In this document: piece after piece, positions 21,850 through 32,963 of the stretch | How positions within the stretch are numbered: the first letter of the stretch is position 1 | Layout: every line of letters starts with the position of its first letter | Assembly (NCBI GenBank): GCA_949130495.1 | Contig: OX422221.1 | Span: 151,261,741 to 151,325,740, forward strand | Source: Sambucus nigra | Taxonomy: Eukaryota > Streptophyta > Magnoliopsida > Dipsacales > Adoxaceae | Length of the DNA stretch: 64,000 bases | Direction: 5' to 3' | Notes under the pieces: model-generated | The model's database searches: none | Told to the model about the DNA's origin: nothing | What the model saw: the letters and a program-made list of their open reading frames with translations, nothing else | Position numbers and translations under genes: made by a program

Positions 21850-24800
21850 AACGGAAATACATAATAAAAAAAGAGGGAGAAAATAGAAAAATACCTTAGG
21901 GATGCTGGGAGCAATGACGGTAGCTGGAGAAACAAGTGCAATGGTAGAAATTGCGAAAGATAAATTAGCTTCCCCCTGAGCCTCTGAGGAACCCTCGTCC
22001 AGAGGAACCTCAAGCCTTGGTGAAACAACGTCCTTAGGAAAAAGCACCACAGCTAGGTAGGGGAGGATCAAAATCAACCGTTTGTCCTCCCAAGGGAGCA
22101 TCAACCCTCACAGGGGACAAATGGACCCTAGGGCGAGAAGATGACCCAATAGTAGCCTGTGCAGCATGAGGGGCCCAAGAAAAATATGGCAGAGTTAAAC
22201 CTAGGGAAAGCGGCACACAATAACAAAGTGTTAGAAATAAGCAACATAACATAGACATGAAGAAAACATAAGGAGAAGCTTTCCCCAGTAAGGTTGACGA
22301 AGAGAGACAACACAATTGTAGGCCTCACCACAGGGACCTATAGAATTGACTCAGTGAGAGATGTGGCCAGATCAGGCACATTTGTAACCTGAACGTGAAA
22401 GAAAATAGTTAGTACAAAGAAACTAAAATAAGGAAAATAAAGCTAAGTAATAATCAAGATATTGCCTGTAGAGGGTCAGAAGAGACTAGATTAACGCCTA
22501 GAGGAATCATGGGAAGGGGATATGGCATAGAAGAATCCAGAGGTGTTTACTCTGGTTGGGAAGAAGCTCTAATGGATTCTCCAAAAGCATCAGCCCTCCT
22601 GAAAGCCTCCTATGCACGTCAGGAGATAGATCGATGAGTAGACTAGCCCAAACATGAGAGAACGGGGAGGAGATTCATCGGTAGAGGTTCTATCGAAGCG
22701 TCCTCCCATAAAGGGGATCACAGGAGGAGAAGGCATTTCTCCTTCAATATCCTGCACAAAGAATATTTTGAAGTGTTAGAAAGTACACTTCAAAATTCTT
22801 AAAATGGTTTAAATATGGAAAAAACATACCTGCTCAGGAAAAAAATGGGATGATATAACCATTGGCGAAGGAGGTGGTGAAGGAACTAGAGAAGCCCTCT
22901 CGGTTGGACCTTACTCAGTGTTAGGGTTATCTTCAAGAGTGATATCCTCAACACGAGCTGGAATAGGAAAGGCCTTAGTAGAAAGATCAACAATAGTTGG
23001 TTATACCTCTTAAGAACATTTCCTCTTGGTTTTATACCCAAAGTGTTTTTCTTAGTGCCAGATGCACCAATAGAACAAGGGACTCTGGACCTCTTTCTAT
23101 ATTTTAATACTCCCTCCATTGGATCTACGATGATAGTGGCGAATACAACAGTAGGAGGAACGGGGGTGGATTACTGAAATGCCCAACGAACCCGTTGTAG
23201 CCCAGCTTGGCACTTAGATCTTATTTCCCCACTCAGATCTACATACATGGAAGGTGGAATAGAGGAAATGAGGAAGACATCTAAAGGATCTTAGGACTTA
23301 GGATGGGACTTTGATTTTGAAGAAGACTCACTCTTAAAACCTTTGGCTTTCTTAGAAGTAGGTTTTAATTGCCCTTCACTAGAAGATACATTATCAGAAG
23401 CACCTTCGACAGTTTGTTTAGGCGTTGGGACTTTCTTTACCCTGGGTGCAGTAGTGGTGATCATAGGGCAGTAAGGAGGTAGCTTTGTAGGAGGACTTTT
23501 GGGAGTACGGCTTAGAGGGAACTCAACCCAAAGGATATATTCCCCTTTAATCCCATCTTTAAGGATAGGAAAGTCTGAACTGGTTGGTAAATAGAGGAAT
23601 CTTGAACAAACTCTTCAATCTTAGCCAGTTGTGACTGTCAGTACTTCAATGCAAAATCCAAAGTAACATCGCCATTTTGGGTAAGGGTGGGGATGGTTAC
23701 TTGGTTGCTGATTGCAGAACAGGTGGCGGAGGCTGCTAAGATGGTGTAGAAGGCACATCCTCAAAAAAGTAGCTCTATTATGAGACTCTTAAAATACTGG
23801 CCCAGGAACCCCTTGGTTTTAGACAAATTGGCGATTGCAGTGGTTGGGGTTATAATATTCTGAAGTGTATCCCCGTTCAGTATAGGAGGGCAGGTAGCTT
23901 GGAGTCAAAACTAAAATGACGGTAAATGAAGGGTCTTCCATGATAAGATCCTTAGAAGTAGGTTGCACCACCCTTGATACATGACCAAAGAAATTCAAGT
24001 GTGGATAAAGAAATCTTCACCATAAGGCCTCATAACGAAGCAACTCGGTTTGTCAAAAGTGTACAGTATGTCCTTACAACTTTATCTTTTGTGGATATAG
24101 AAAAGGCGACGGAGCTTAATGGCTTAGACAGATGGAAGGGGGATTAACTTGGCTGATATTTCTGGAAAACGGTAATATAGGATGCCCACTAAAATTATGG
24201 CATTTGTAAAATTGGCCAAGTTATATATGCCCAAAGATCACTCCATATCCAGGAGAGTCCTATCTAGCCAAGAGTAAAGTGATCCTAAGGCCATAACTAC
24301 CCGAGGGAGCTTGTATCCCCTGGCTAAATGGATGGAGAGATTAATAAGATACCTATAAGGTTGGTCGTTAGGCTTACTAGATAAGATAAAATGGGATAGA
24401 ATCACAAGTATATATGCTGACAACTCAAGGGGTGTACCTTTACCTAGTCCAAACTCAGAAGAAGCAGAAGCACGTTACAAGTAGCTAATGAGAAGGGTGA
24501 AGGTATCTTTATTGGAAGTACCAATTAACCTCCTACAAATCTGATCGAAGTTGGCTTGGTACTTAATTTCTTTGGCATTCAAGTCCTCATTGTGGTAGGG
24601 AGAAGTACCAATGGGCTCAAGCCCAAGTAGCTCACAAACACCCTCAAGGGTAACGATGAACTCTCCTCATGAGTCAATGAATGCATCGGTTGTGATGTTC
24701 CATCAAGAAACCAGAACTTGTAGGTCAGTGTTGTGTTTAGATAGAGTAAGCTCCCTAAACTAGGTGGCAGTGAAGACCAACTTTGGTGAGGGCATAAACG

Positions 24801-25163
24801 TATGTGGATTGCATGAACGATTTCCAATCATCAAAGAGAGATGGAGAACAACCAAGTCCTTCGACATCAATATGAGAATAGGGAAAGTCAGCTTGGTGAA
24901 TACATAACCTCATGGTTCCCTCTGAGGGAGTAACCCCAAGCGGTAGAGTCTTCATCTTCACCACCCAAGAGTAAAGAGTCAAATTTGGAAATCAAGGTGC
25001 AAGTCTTGAAGGCACCCCATAAATCATCGCCATTGCCAAAGATATGAGAGAGATGATAAAAATGCAATTGTTCTAGGATGGTATCCACCAAGGTGGTGGC
25101 ATCCATAGGGGTAGCAATAGTAGCAGTGGTGGTGGAAGGTGGAGCATTACTAGTAGAAACCAC
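21850..25163 (-). pseudogene. antisense accessory gene relic of element A (plant-mobile-domain-like)
   Basis: Read on the minus strand, opposite to A's pol. An ATG at 25163 opens a 91-codon frame starting MVSTSNAPP. After frameshifts, 24680-24480 reads GEFIVTLEGVCELLGLEPIG followed by more collinear text, resembling the plant mobile domain (pattern GE-x-T-L-DV-x-LLGL). A further frame at 24238-24423 fits the same protein. Downstream to about 21850 are Lys/Ser/Pro-rich, low-complexity frames (for example 22886-23119) with many breaks. Element D was inserted about 150 bp upstream of the ATG. A TATA-like motif at about 36512-36519 (minus strand GGACTATATATGG) may have been its promoter before D landed. 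Confidence 0.5.
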
Positions 25164-25315
25164 TGCAGAGCTTAAAGAAGCAATGGAAGACGATTGGGTT
25201 TATATAAAAGAAAGAAAGAGGTGAACATAGTGAAGTGACAAAGAATGAGAGAAGCAGAGATAGAAAAGGAAGGAGAAGATAAAGAAAACCAACAACAACA
25301 ATGGTGGATGGTAGT

Positions 25316-25899
25316 TGTTGATGTAAAAAATTAGATTACTTTAATTATTCAATCAGAGATATATAAATGAGACAAAGATTTTTAAAGTGGTTCAGCCTTA
25401 TAAGAATGGCCTACGTCCACTGTTATGTTATTGCTGAGTGTTATTGGAATTCTCGATTACATATGATACTAAGAAATTCCGGTCCCCCTTGAATGAGGGT
25501 GATACAAGGTATTTATAGCCCTTTAAGCTGTACATGAAAAGGTGTTACATTAAATGATACACATATGAAAGGGTAATTCATTTAATGTTCTTCAAACGTG
25601 CGCGTCAAGATGATAAGCATTCAATGAATAATTGAACTGTTGATTATCTGGCAATTAATACTGTGGTCGAGGTGCAGCTCGAACCGCCTTAGTTGCTCGT
25701 CGTCTAAGAGTTCCTCGGAGCATTGGAGTTCCTCGAAAGGTAAGAGTACCTCGGAGGGTTGTTCCTCGGAGTATACTTGTTGCTCGGAGTGAGTATGTTG
25801 GTCGGGGAAACAATCTTCCTTGTTGCTATTGTGCCACGTAGATTGGCACGTGTCTTCTTATTATTCGTCCACATCAGCATACTAATTTTGGTATCAACA
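25316..25899 (-). repeat. 3' LTR of element D
   Basis: Starts TGTTGATGTAAAAAATT and ends TATCAACA on the plus strand; about 96-97% identical by eye to 35680-36263. It carries a minus-strand TATA-like CTATAAAT at 25511-25518. Confidence 0.95.
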
Positions 25900-25911
25900 G
25901 AAGCCCCCAAT
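25900..25911 (-). promoter_or_regulatory. polypurine tract of element D
   Basis: Minus-strand ATTGGGGGCTTC directly before the TG of the 3' LTR. Confidence 0.7.
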
Positions 25912-26316
25912 GTTTCATTTTTCGAACTTTGAGGAGTATGAAACATTCTTTCTCGGTATATGGCAATATTAAATGGCCTTCCTGGGTTTTAGGAGTCTTT
26001 TCTTCATATTTGAATTTCCTTCCAAATTCGCAGAATCCGCCTTTTTGCCTTTGCATAAGCGCTTCGATCTTCGTGCATTTTTTGTCCTTTTAGCCGCCGG
26101 TAGCGAAATAATTTCTTTTATGTAATCATTTCTTTCGCTGGTTCCCAAGGCAAAGTATTTAAACTTCAAAGGCAATCCCATCGTCTTCTACCTTTTCAAT
26201 TTCTGCTTTCGAGTTTTCTAAAGCTTTTCTCTCTCTTGTGCGTTCATTTCCTCCTTCGTTTGTCAACAGATCTCCTTTTTCCCTGTAAGCTCTTCTTACT
26301 TCTTCTTTTATTCATC

Positions 26317-29300
26317 ATGGTTTACATTATCGAATATCTTGAGAAGTTCTACTCTGACTTCTCTATTCCTTCTTGGGTAACTTTGGAGGTTCTTTCTGAG
26401 CCTTCAAGTTATTTTGATTTGGCTGAGGGACACTGGTTCCCTAGCCTATTTATTGCTGAATGTGGATTTTCTTTTCCACCAAATCCGTTATGTTTAGAGT
26501 TCTGTCAGTACTTCGACGTTGTCCCTGCAAAAATAGCCCCCAACACATGGATAATAGTTAATGGGGTACATAGGTTAAATCAAACTCATGGAACTCGTAT
26601 AGGAATTCCTGAGATTATGTACTGCTACAAATGGGCTATTTTAGACATCGTTTTTTATTTTAAAACTAGGTTTTTGAATAGGGCCTTAGTAGTCAACCTC
26701 CCTGATGCCAACAGGGATTATTTTGAACACGAGGTAGTTATAAAAAATTGGCAACATGTCCATTTGGTTGGAGATGCAGTATATGAGGGTCCCAGATGCC
26801 CCCCATATGGCAATGGGATAGGTCATTTTCATCTTATTTTGTTTTTGAAATTATGATTTCATGGTATTTGATAAAATGTATGACTGATATTTCAATATGT
26901 TTTTGTTTGCAGTTGACAGCAAGAGAAAAACTCCCAAAGAATCAGAAGTTAATATAAGGCAATTGAAACATATCTGGAGTTTGCATCAGAGAATTGCAGA
27001 CGAGCACATCAGGTCTTCTTCATACTTGTTGCAGTATAGGAGCTATACGTCGTCCTTTACTCCTCGTCCTGTGGTCAGCATCAGTGATCCAGTGCAATTC
27101 CTGAAGATTCTGATCCGGAATCTCATATTCCTTTGAGCCAAAAAATGGGCAAGAGAAGAGTTACCGCTCTCTTCGAGGAAACTTCCTCTGCTGGGAAGAA
27201 AAATAAGGTTGATGTCCAGAAAGGGATAAAGAATAAAGATGTCACCTCTCCTGTTGCTTCTCAGAAGGCTGTCGAGAAGCCCCCATTGGCTCCTGTGCAG
27301 AAGGATGCACCTGTTGAAGTAACCACTATCTCACCAACCAAAAGTTCTTCTTTGGTTGAGGTTGTTGAAAAGGCACCGAGGAGACTGAGGAAATCCTCCT
27401 CGGTCAGTATTTCTGGAGCCGTTCCCCAGCTCCCAGCTGGTGGAGATGGTGTTCCAATCAGTGTTCCTCCGAGCTCTACGATGAGCTTGGCAAAATTTTC
27501 ATCCATTCTCGATGTGCAAGGTACTGAAGAAGACCTTACTCGGGATATGGTTACTTCTCTGGCTACTCATCATCTTGCTTCACTAAGTATCTTTATTCTG
27601 AGTTTTTCATATTTTCCTTTGTTATTTCCCATATTTGTTTCTGATATCATTTCCCTTTTCTGATTACAGTTGATGAGTTGTTTCAATATAATCCTTAAAA
27701 AGGATGAAGCGATCAAAGCTTCTTGCTCCTCGTCCACTGTGGAAGGAGCACTGGAGAAAGCTATTAAATCTGTGAGTCAATCTCGTCAGAAGTATGACGA
27801 GGATAAAATTTAATGGGAGAAGAAGTTGGCTGCGTCTGATGCAGAGAAAGTACAACTGGGTAATAAAGTGAAGGACTTGGAGAGAGAGAATAAAGACTAT
27901 GCCGAGAAACTTTCAGGCTTTGGGGAGCTGGAGAATAAACTGAAGTCAGCTGAGGAAGAGTTAACACTTCTGCGCGAAGCAAATCGTCAGAAGGAGGAGT
28001 TGGAGGCCAAGCTGAAAGCCTCCGAGGACCTTCTATCCGAGAAGCTCTCCTCAGAGAAGATGAAGAGAAAAACGGCTGTGAAGAAATCCTTTCGGACTGG
28101 TTGGGATAAAGGATGGGATAGGGGGTAGCTGCAATGATGACCCAGGTGAATTATGGAAGTTTGAAATTCGTTCATGATGGTTGGGTTGTTGCCTTGCAAG
28201 AATTGAAGGTGAGCGAGGACTCTGAGCTATTTCAACAACATCTCCCTAGTCCTCCTCCAGTTATTGAAGACGAAGATGAAGATGAGGTTGCATCTGAAGA
28301 ATCTTCAATGACAGGGGGTGATCAAGTCCTTGTTCCAACACCCAACCAGACAGCCACCGAGGAGATTTCTTCGTTGCCTACTCTTCCAGAATAAGTCCCA
28401 GCTTCTACCAATCAGATCAATGTTCCTACCGAGCAACCAAGCTCCTCGTCCCAGCCTCCCGAGAAAGTCTTGGGAGACAAGGAAAAGGTGTGAAGTTGTT
28501 CAGTACTATCTTTCTTTTTTTCTTCTTACTTGTACTTCTGTATTCCAAATGATGTAATCTTGTTGATGATGTAATAAAATCACATCTTTTTATTCCTCTA
28601 CATTGTTGATGCTTTGTCTGTTTTTATTTATTAACTCTTGCCTTCTCCTTTTTATTAGTTTATGGCTAGAATGGAAATGATATCTGCCCATGATACAAAG
28701 CTGATGCAACAATGCCATGAATATTATAAAGTTGGTCATACAGACCTGAGTGTATCAGAGATTGCCGACATCCTTGGCCATGATGCCTCAGAGCAAGCAG
28801 TTGAGGCTTACCGATACCTGAAGGATTTACTTGATCGATATGTGTCCAATAATGTGGCATACTACGAATTGATCGAGGAACTTCATTGTACTTTAGAAGA
28901 TCTTCAGAATCAACACAATGAATCAACTGCCTTGTTGCACAAGGAGTATGAAAATAGATATCAACAGCTTTCTTCTGAAACAGGCCATAAAAAGATCATT
29001 ACTGGATACGATGTCAGGGAGAGAACCCTAAAAGGTGAAGTTGAGGCCTGCAGACAGATCGCCGAGCTGCTGGAACAAGAGAACAACAATTTGCAGAAAA
29101 AGTTGGCACAATATGAGTTTGCAGCTTCATCCTCCACTGCCTTGGTACCGGTCACTGATGAAGGATTCTCATTCTTAGAAGTTGAGAACGCCAAATTAAG
29201 GCAAGAATTAGATACTTTAAGAATATCTGGTACTTCTGCTACTGCTCGGGGACGAGGAAGAGGTTCTCGTGGGCGAAGAAGAGCTGCCCATGATGTTAAC

Positions 29301-29996
29301 GAGGAACGAAGCACTTCAGTTGCTCGGGGAGGATCAAGAACTCCTCGTAGTATTGAAGAAGCTCGTACTCTGTCAACATTGGAAACTCAAGCGTACCAGT
29401 TGAACGCAAAAGATCGGGCTTTGTCTGAGATGTCCAAGAAAATCCTGACTTTGGAAGATCAACTTACTGCAACGAAGTCAGCTTTACATACCAAGGACCT
29501 TTTCACCAAAAACCTTCATGAACAATTGGATAGATTAACCTTCCAATTCCATAAACAGCCCATGGAATTTTGGAATGCAGGCTATAATGAGGCCCTTTAT
29601 CATTTGGATGCTCGCATTAAAAATGCCAATAATGAAGGTTATAAACAAGGCTGGCTGAATGCCTTATGAGTATTGAAGCTCGAGCAAGGACATTTTTTGT
29701 GGTATTACTACGAGCCTGGAGTGCTTCACTTGTCTGTACCACCTTTCAAGTTGGATATGGAATGGATACCAGCTCGCGCCATTCCTCGGAGCTTGATTGC
29801 GAATTATCTTGGTGACTATAACCTTCATTCTCAAATTGACGTATCTCGTCCCGAGCATCTCTTGGATACTCCCTCAGTAATGAATGTCAGAATGTTGAAG
29901 GACTTGAATTTTATCAATTCTCCTCAGACATTAAATGATCCTCCTGCTGGCGAGGAACCTGTATCGAAGGCTGAAGGGAAAAAACCAATAGAATAG
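26317..29996 (+). pseudogene. antisense four-exon accessory gene of element D (gypsy-type-transposon domain plus coiled coil)
   Basis: Runs opposite to D's pol. Proposed exons: 26317-26821, 26913-27586, 27670-28487 and 28659-29996, with GT-AG introns of 91, 82-83 and 171 nt. Intron 3 joins in frame (DKEK to FMARME) and intron 1 in phase; the intron 2 join is one base out. Exon 1 (residues 1-168) resembles the plant 'putative gypsy type transposon' domain (FSIPSWVTLEVLSE, PNTWIIVNGV). Exon 2 is Lys/Ser/Pro-rich; exons 3-4 are long coiled coil with an Arg-Gly-rich basic patch (TARGRGRGSRGRRRA) and repeated GW/GY-K motifs. Breaks: frameshift near 27090, TAA at 27811, an indel near 28130, TAA near 28392 and TGA near 29667. 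Three of these are explainable as C-to-T stops. Function unknown; the patch suggests nucleic-acid binding. Confidence 0.65.
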
Positions 29997-30149
29997 GATT
30001 TTCAATGTAATAGTTAGCACATATATGTAACTTGTAATTTATTTTAATGAAAGACTTTCATTTTCTGTTTGCAAATTTGTATTGCTATTCTTTTGTACTT
30101 GTCTAACACTTTTACATTTGTGCATATGTATCTGTTAAAAAGATAACAA

Positions 30150-30540
30150 TATTGTGTTGTTCATCAACCAACTTAGTAATAAAAATTGCAAGTATCAATG
30201 TTGCTCAATCACTTAGTAATAAAGTAATGAGTATAAAATGTTTAAAATGTTTCCAACCAACCAAGGTTGTTAAATTGTGTTTGTCGACCAACTACAGTTG
30301 ATGGGTTTTTATCCCCGACCAACCATACTTGGTAAATTTTTTCATAAAATGTGTCCGACCAACCAAGGTCAATAATTTATCCTCGTCGACCAACTACAAT
30401 TAGTTGGGTGTTGATCACCGACCAACTATACTTAGTTCAGTTTGGATTTTTTTGTATTTTCTGGAATGATTTTACCTTCCGACCAATATAAGTTGGCATA
30501 TTTTGTTTCTTAACCAGCCAAAATTGGCATTTTTAAGAAT
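30150..30540 (+). repeat. short interspersed repeats with a GACCAAC core in element D
   Basis: CCGACCAACCAAGGT, TCGACCAACTAC and similar variants recur about every 50-60 bp. Units are irregular and diverged. They lie between the antisense gene and the longer repeats that follow. Confidence 0.55.
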
Positions 30541-30546
30541 GTTGTT

Positions 30547-30985
30547 CTTGACCTTTTACCAACCGGAGTAGGTCATGGGTTTGAACTATCGGGTTCTTTC
30601 GAACTATCTTGTCCACAAGCTCTTTTACCAACCGGAGTTGATCACGCAAGTGTACGCCTCCTAACCAAAGGAGTATAATTTGTTCTCGCTATTTTACCAA
30701 CCGAAGTTGATCACGCTCGAACTATCAGGTTCTTTCGAACTATCTTTTCCACAAGATCTTTTACCAATCGGAGTTGATCACGTAAGTGTACGCCTCCTAA
30801 CCAAAGGAGTATAATTTGTTCTCGCTATTTTACCAACCGAAGTTGATCACGCTCGAACTTTCAGGTTCTTTCGAACTATCTACTAGTTATTTTACCAACC
30901 GGAGTTGGTCACGCTAGCGTATGTCTCATAACCAAAGGAGTATAGTTTGTTCTCACCCTTTTACCAACCGAAGTTGGTCGTGGGT
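30547..30985 (+). repeat. tandem repeat in D's 3' region, about 133-bp period
   Basis: Two nearly identical full units (about 30624-30756 and 30757-30889) and two partial ones. Each full unit has two TTTTACCAACCGAAGTTG-like blocks, a CTCCTAACCAAAGGAG palindrome-like part, and GAACTATCAGGTTCTTTCG. On the minus strand the block would translate as DQLRLVK, the same residues as the pol linker at 32935-33030. Confidence 0.8.
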
Positions 30986-31130
30986 CTGAACTATCGTCTT
31001 CTTTTTGCTGTTGAACAGCGTAGTATACAACACTAGTATTCCCTGAAAAACTTTCAAACAAAGGAGAGAAAAAATTGTGAAACATCATCGTTTTATTCAT
31101 GTTGATGGAACTGCTGTACATTTTACATTA

Positions 31131-31997
31131 CTAATAATACTTAAGAAGGTGTTCAGCATTCCAAGCATTCTTGAATTCCTCTCCTTCTAGAGTTGCTATT
31201 CGGTAAGTTCCTGGTCTAACAACTTCTGTAACTCGGTAAGGTCCATGCCAGTTTGCTTCCAATTTATTGTGCTTCTGAATGACCTTCTTTAGCACATAAT
31301 CTCCTTCTTTTAAATCGCATTTCTTCACCCTCTTGTTGTAGAACAGAGCTGTTCGTTATTGATAAGCAGCATTCCTAATGGCTGCCTCTTCTCTAACCTC
31401 CTTGAGCATATCCAAATCCAGTCTTCTCATCAAGTCACTGACTGGGGAATTGAAATTCAGCACTCTGTGTGTTGGTAGACCCAACTCGGCAGTTATTACA
31501 GCCTCACTTCCAAATGCCAGCATATATGGTGATTCTCCAGTCGTTGCTCGGGGAGTTGTTCGGTAAGCCCACAATACTGCTTGTAGCTCATTAATCCAGT
31601 TATCTTTAGCTTCACTTAGCCTCTTATTCAAACCATTTAGCAGTGTTCTGTTCATTACCTCTGTCTGCCCATTGCTTTGAGGATGACCTGGTGCTGAATG
31701 GGTCTTCAGGATGTTTGATTGTTGACAATAGGCAGCAAACTCCTCGTTGTCGAATTGTGTTCCATGGTCTGTGATGAAGGCATGAGGGAGACCATATCGA
31801 CAGATGATATTCTTCCAAACAAACTGGTATACCTTCTCGTACGTCATATCGATAAGGGGTTCAACTTCTACCCACTTAGTAAAATAATCTACTACGACGA
31901 CGAGGTACTTGAATCTTCCTCGGGTGGTTGGCAGTGGTCCAACCAAATCAATTCCCCACATGGCAAATGGCCAAGGGGAAGTTATGGGTGTCAACAA
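31131..31997 (-). pseudogene. integrase core and C-terminus of element D
   Basis: 31356-31997 carries MWGIDLVGPLPTTRGRF (first Asp), FITDHGTQFDNEEF (second Asp, with His where Asn is usual) and SNGQTEVMNRTLLNGL (Glu), so the DDE triad remains. After a TAA that probably replaced a Gln codon (CAA), the same frame continues at 31131-31328 with VKKCDLKEGDYVLKK and GPYRVTEVVRPGTYRI, the usual end of gypsy integrases. The frame closes at LLKYY. One stop and an upstream TGA separate it from the RNase H frame. Confidence 0.85.
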
Positions 31998-32012
31998 TGC
32001 TTGTGGAGTTCG

Positions 32013-32957
32013 TCAGATGGAGGAAAAACGTTGACACTTGTCACATTTCTTAGCATAGGCTATACAATCAGCCCGCATCATCGGCCAGTAGTATCCTTGA
32101 GTCATCACCCTTTGCAAAAGTGTTCGACCTGCTACATGAGCTCCACAGGACCCCTCATGGATTTCTTCAATTAATTCTTTCACCTCGGAAGGATGTACAC
32201 ATCTTTGCAAACCTGCCATAATTCCTCGTCTATACAAAATACCATTAGTTAGTACATACCGAGCAACTTTATACTTTAATTTCTTGGCAGCGAGCTTATC
32301 TTCCGATAATTCTCCTTCTTCAATATATTCCCTGATGGGATCCATCCAAGATGGTCCTAGATCAAGGGTGATAATGTTCATCGTCATGTTTTTATCTATG
32401 CTCCGACTTTCTAATACTTCAATTGGTATTGTTCTTCGCAGCTCGGTACGAGTAGCTGATGCTAGTCGGGCCAGTGCGTCTACTCGTGCATTCTCTATTC
32501 TTGGTATTCTGATTAACTGAATTGCATCAAATTCTGCCAATAACTCCATTACCTTGGCATGATACTTGACCATTAATTCTCCTTTAACTACATATGTTCC
32601 CATCATTTGATTCACAATCAATTGAGAATCACTGAATACCATCACTTGTTGCACTTCCATAATCTTTGCTAAATTAAGACCTGCTATCATAGCCTCATAC
32701 TCAGCCTCATTATTGGAGGCTTTGAATTGGAATCGTAAGACATATTCCATGTCAATCTCGTCTGTGGTGTTCAAAACAATTCCTCCCCCACAACCTGCTG
32801 TGCAAGATGAGCCATCTACATATAATCTCCATATGGGTAACCCGTCTTCAAATTCCTTATCTGATAGAGTTCCTCGGTGAAATATTTGTTGTTTCCTTTC
32901 ATCCTCCCCTGGCACTTTTCGCTCCTCGTCGACCATCTCTTCTCGCTCTTTTACCAA
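32013..32957 (-). pseudogene. archaeal-type RNase H and integrase zinc domain of element D
   Basis: A 314-codon frame (first codon TTG, since it is the continuation past a TAG). Residues about 40-170 are an archaeal-type RNase H: WRLYVDGSS, then NNEAEYEAMIAGL, then FSDSQLIVNQM, then ARVDALARLAS, giving the D-E-D-D set. Residues about 255-310 hold the integrase HHCC finger (VHPSEV, HEGSCGAHV, CDKCQRF). This second RNase H marks the Tat lineage. The frame ends at a TGA explainable as Arg CGA changed by C-to-T, after which the integrase core follows in phase. Confidence 0.85.
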
Positions 32958-32963
32958 CCGGAG

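Noticed and set aside
22034..22331. Overlapping minus-strand hydrophobic frames
   Set aside because: Short, mutually overlapping and without motifs; within the decayed antisense gene region of A.
30150..30985. CRISPR-like array (short repeats with spacers)
   Set aside because: Units are diverged and unevenly spaced with no unique spacers, in a plant retroelement.
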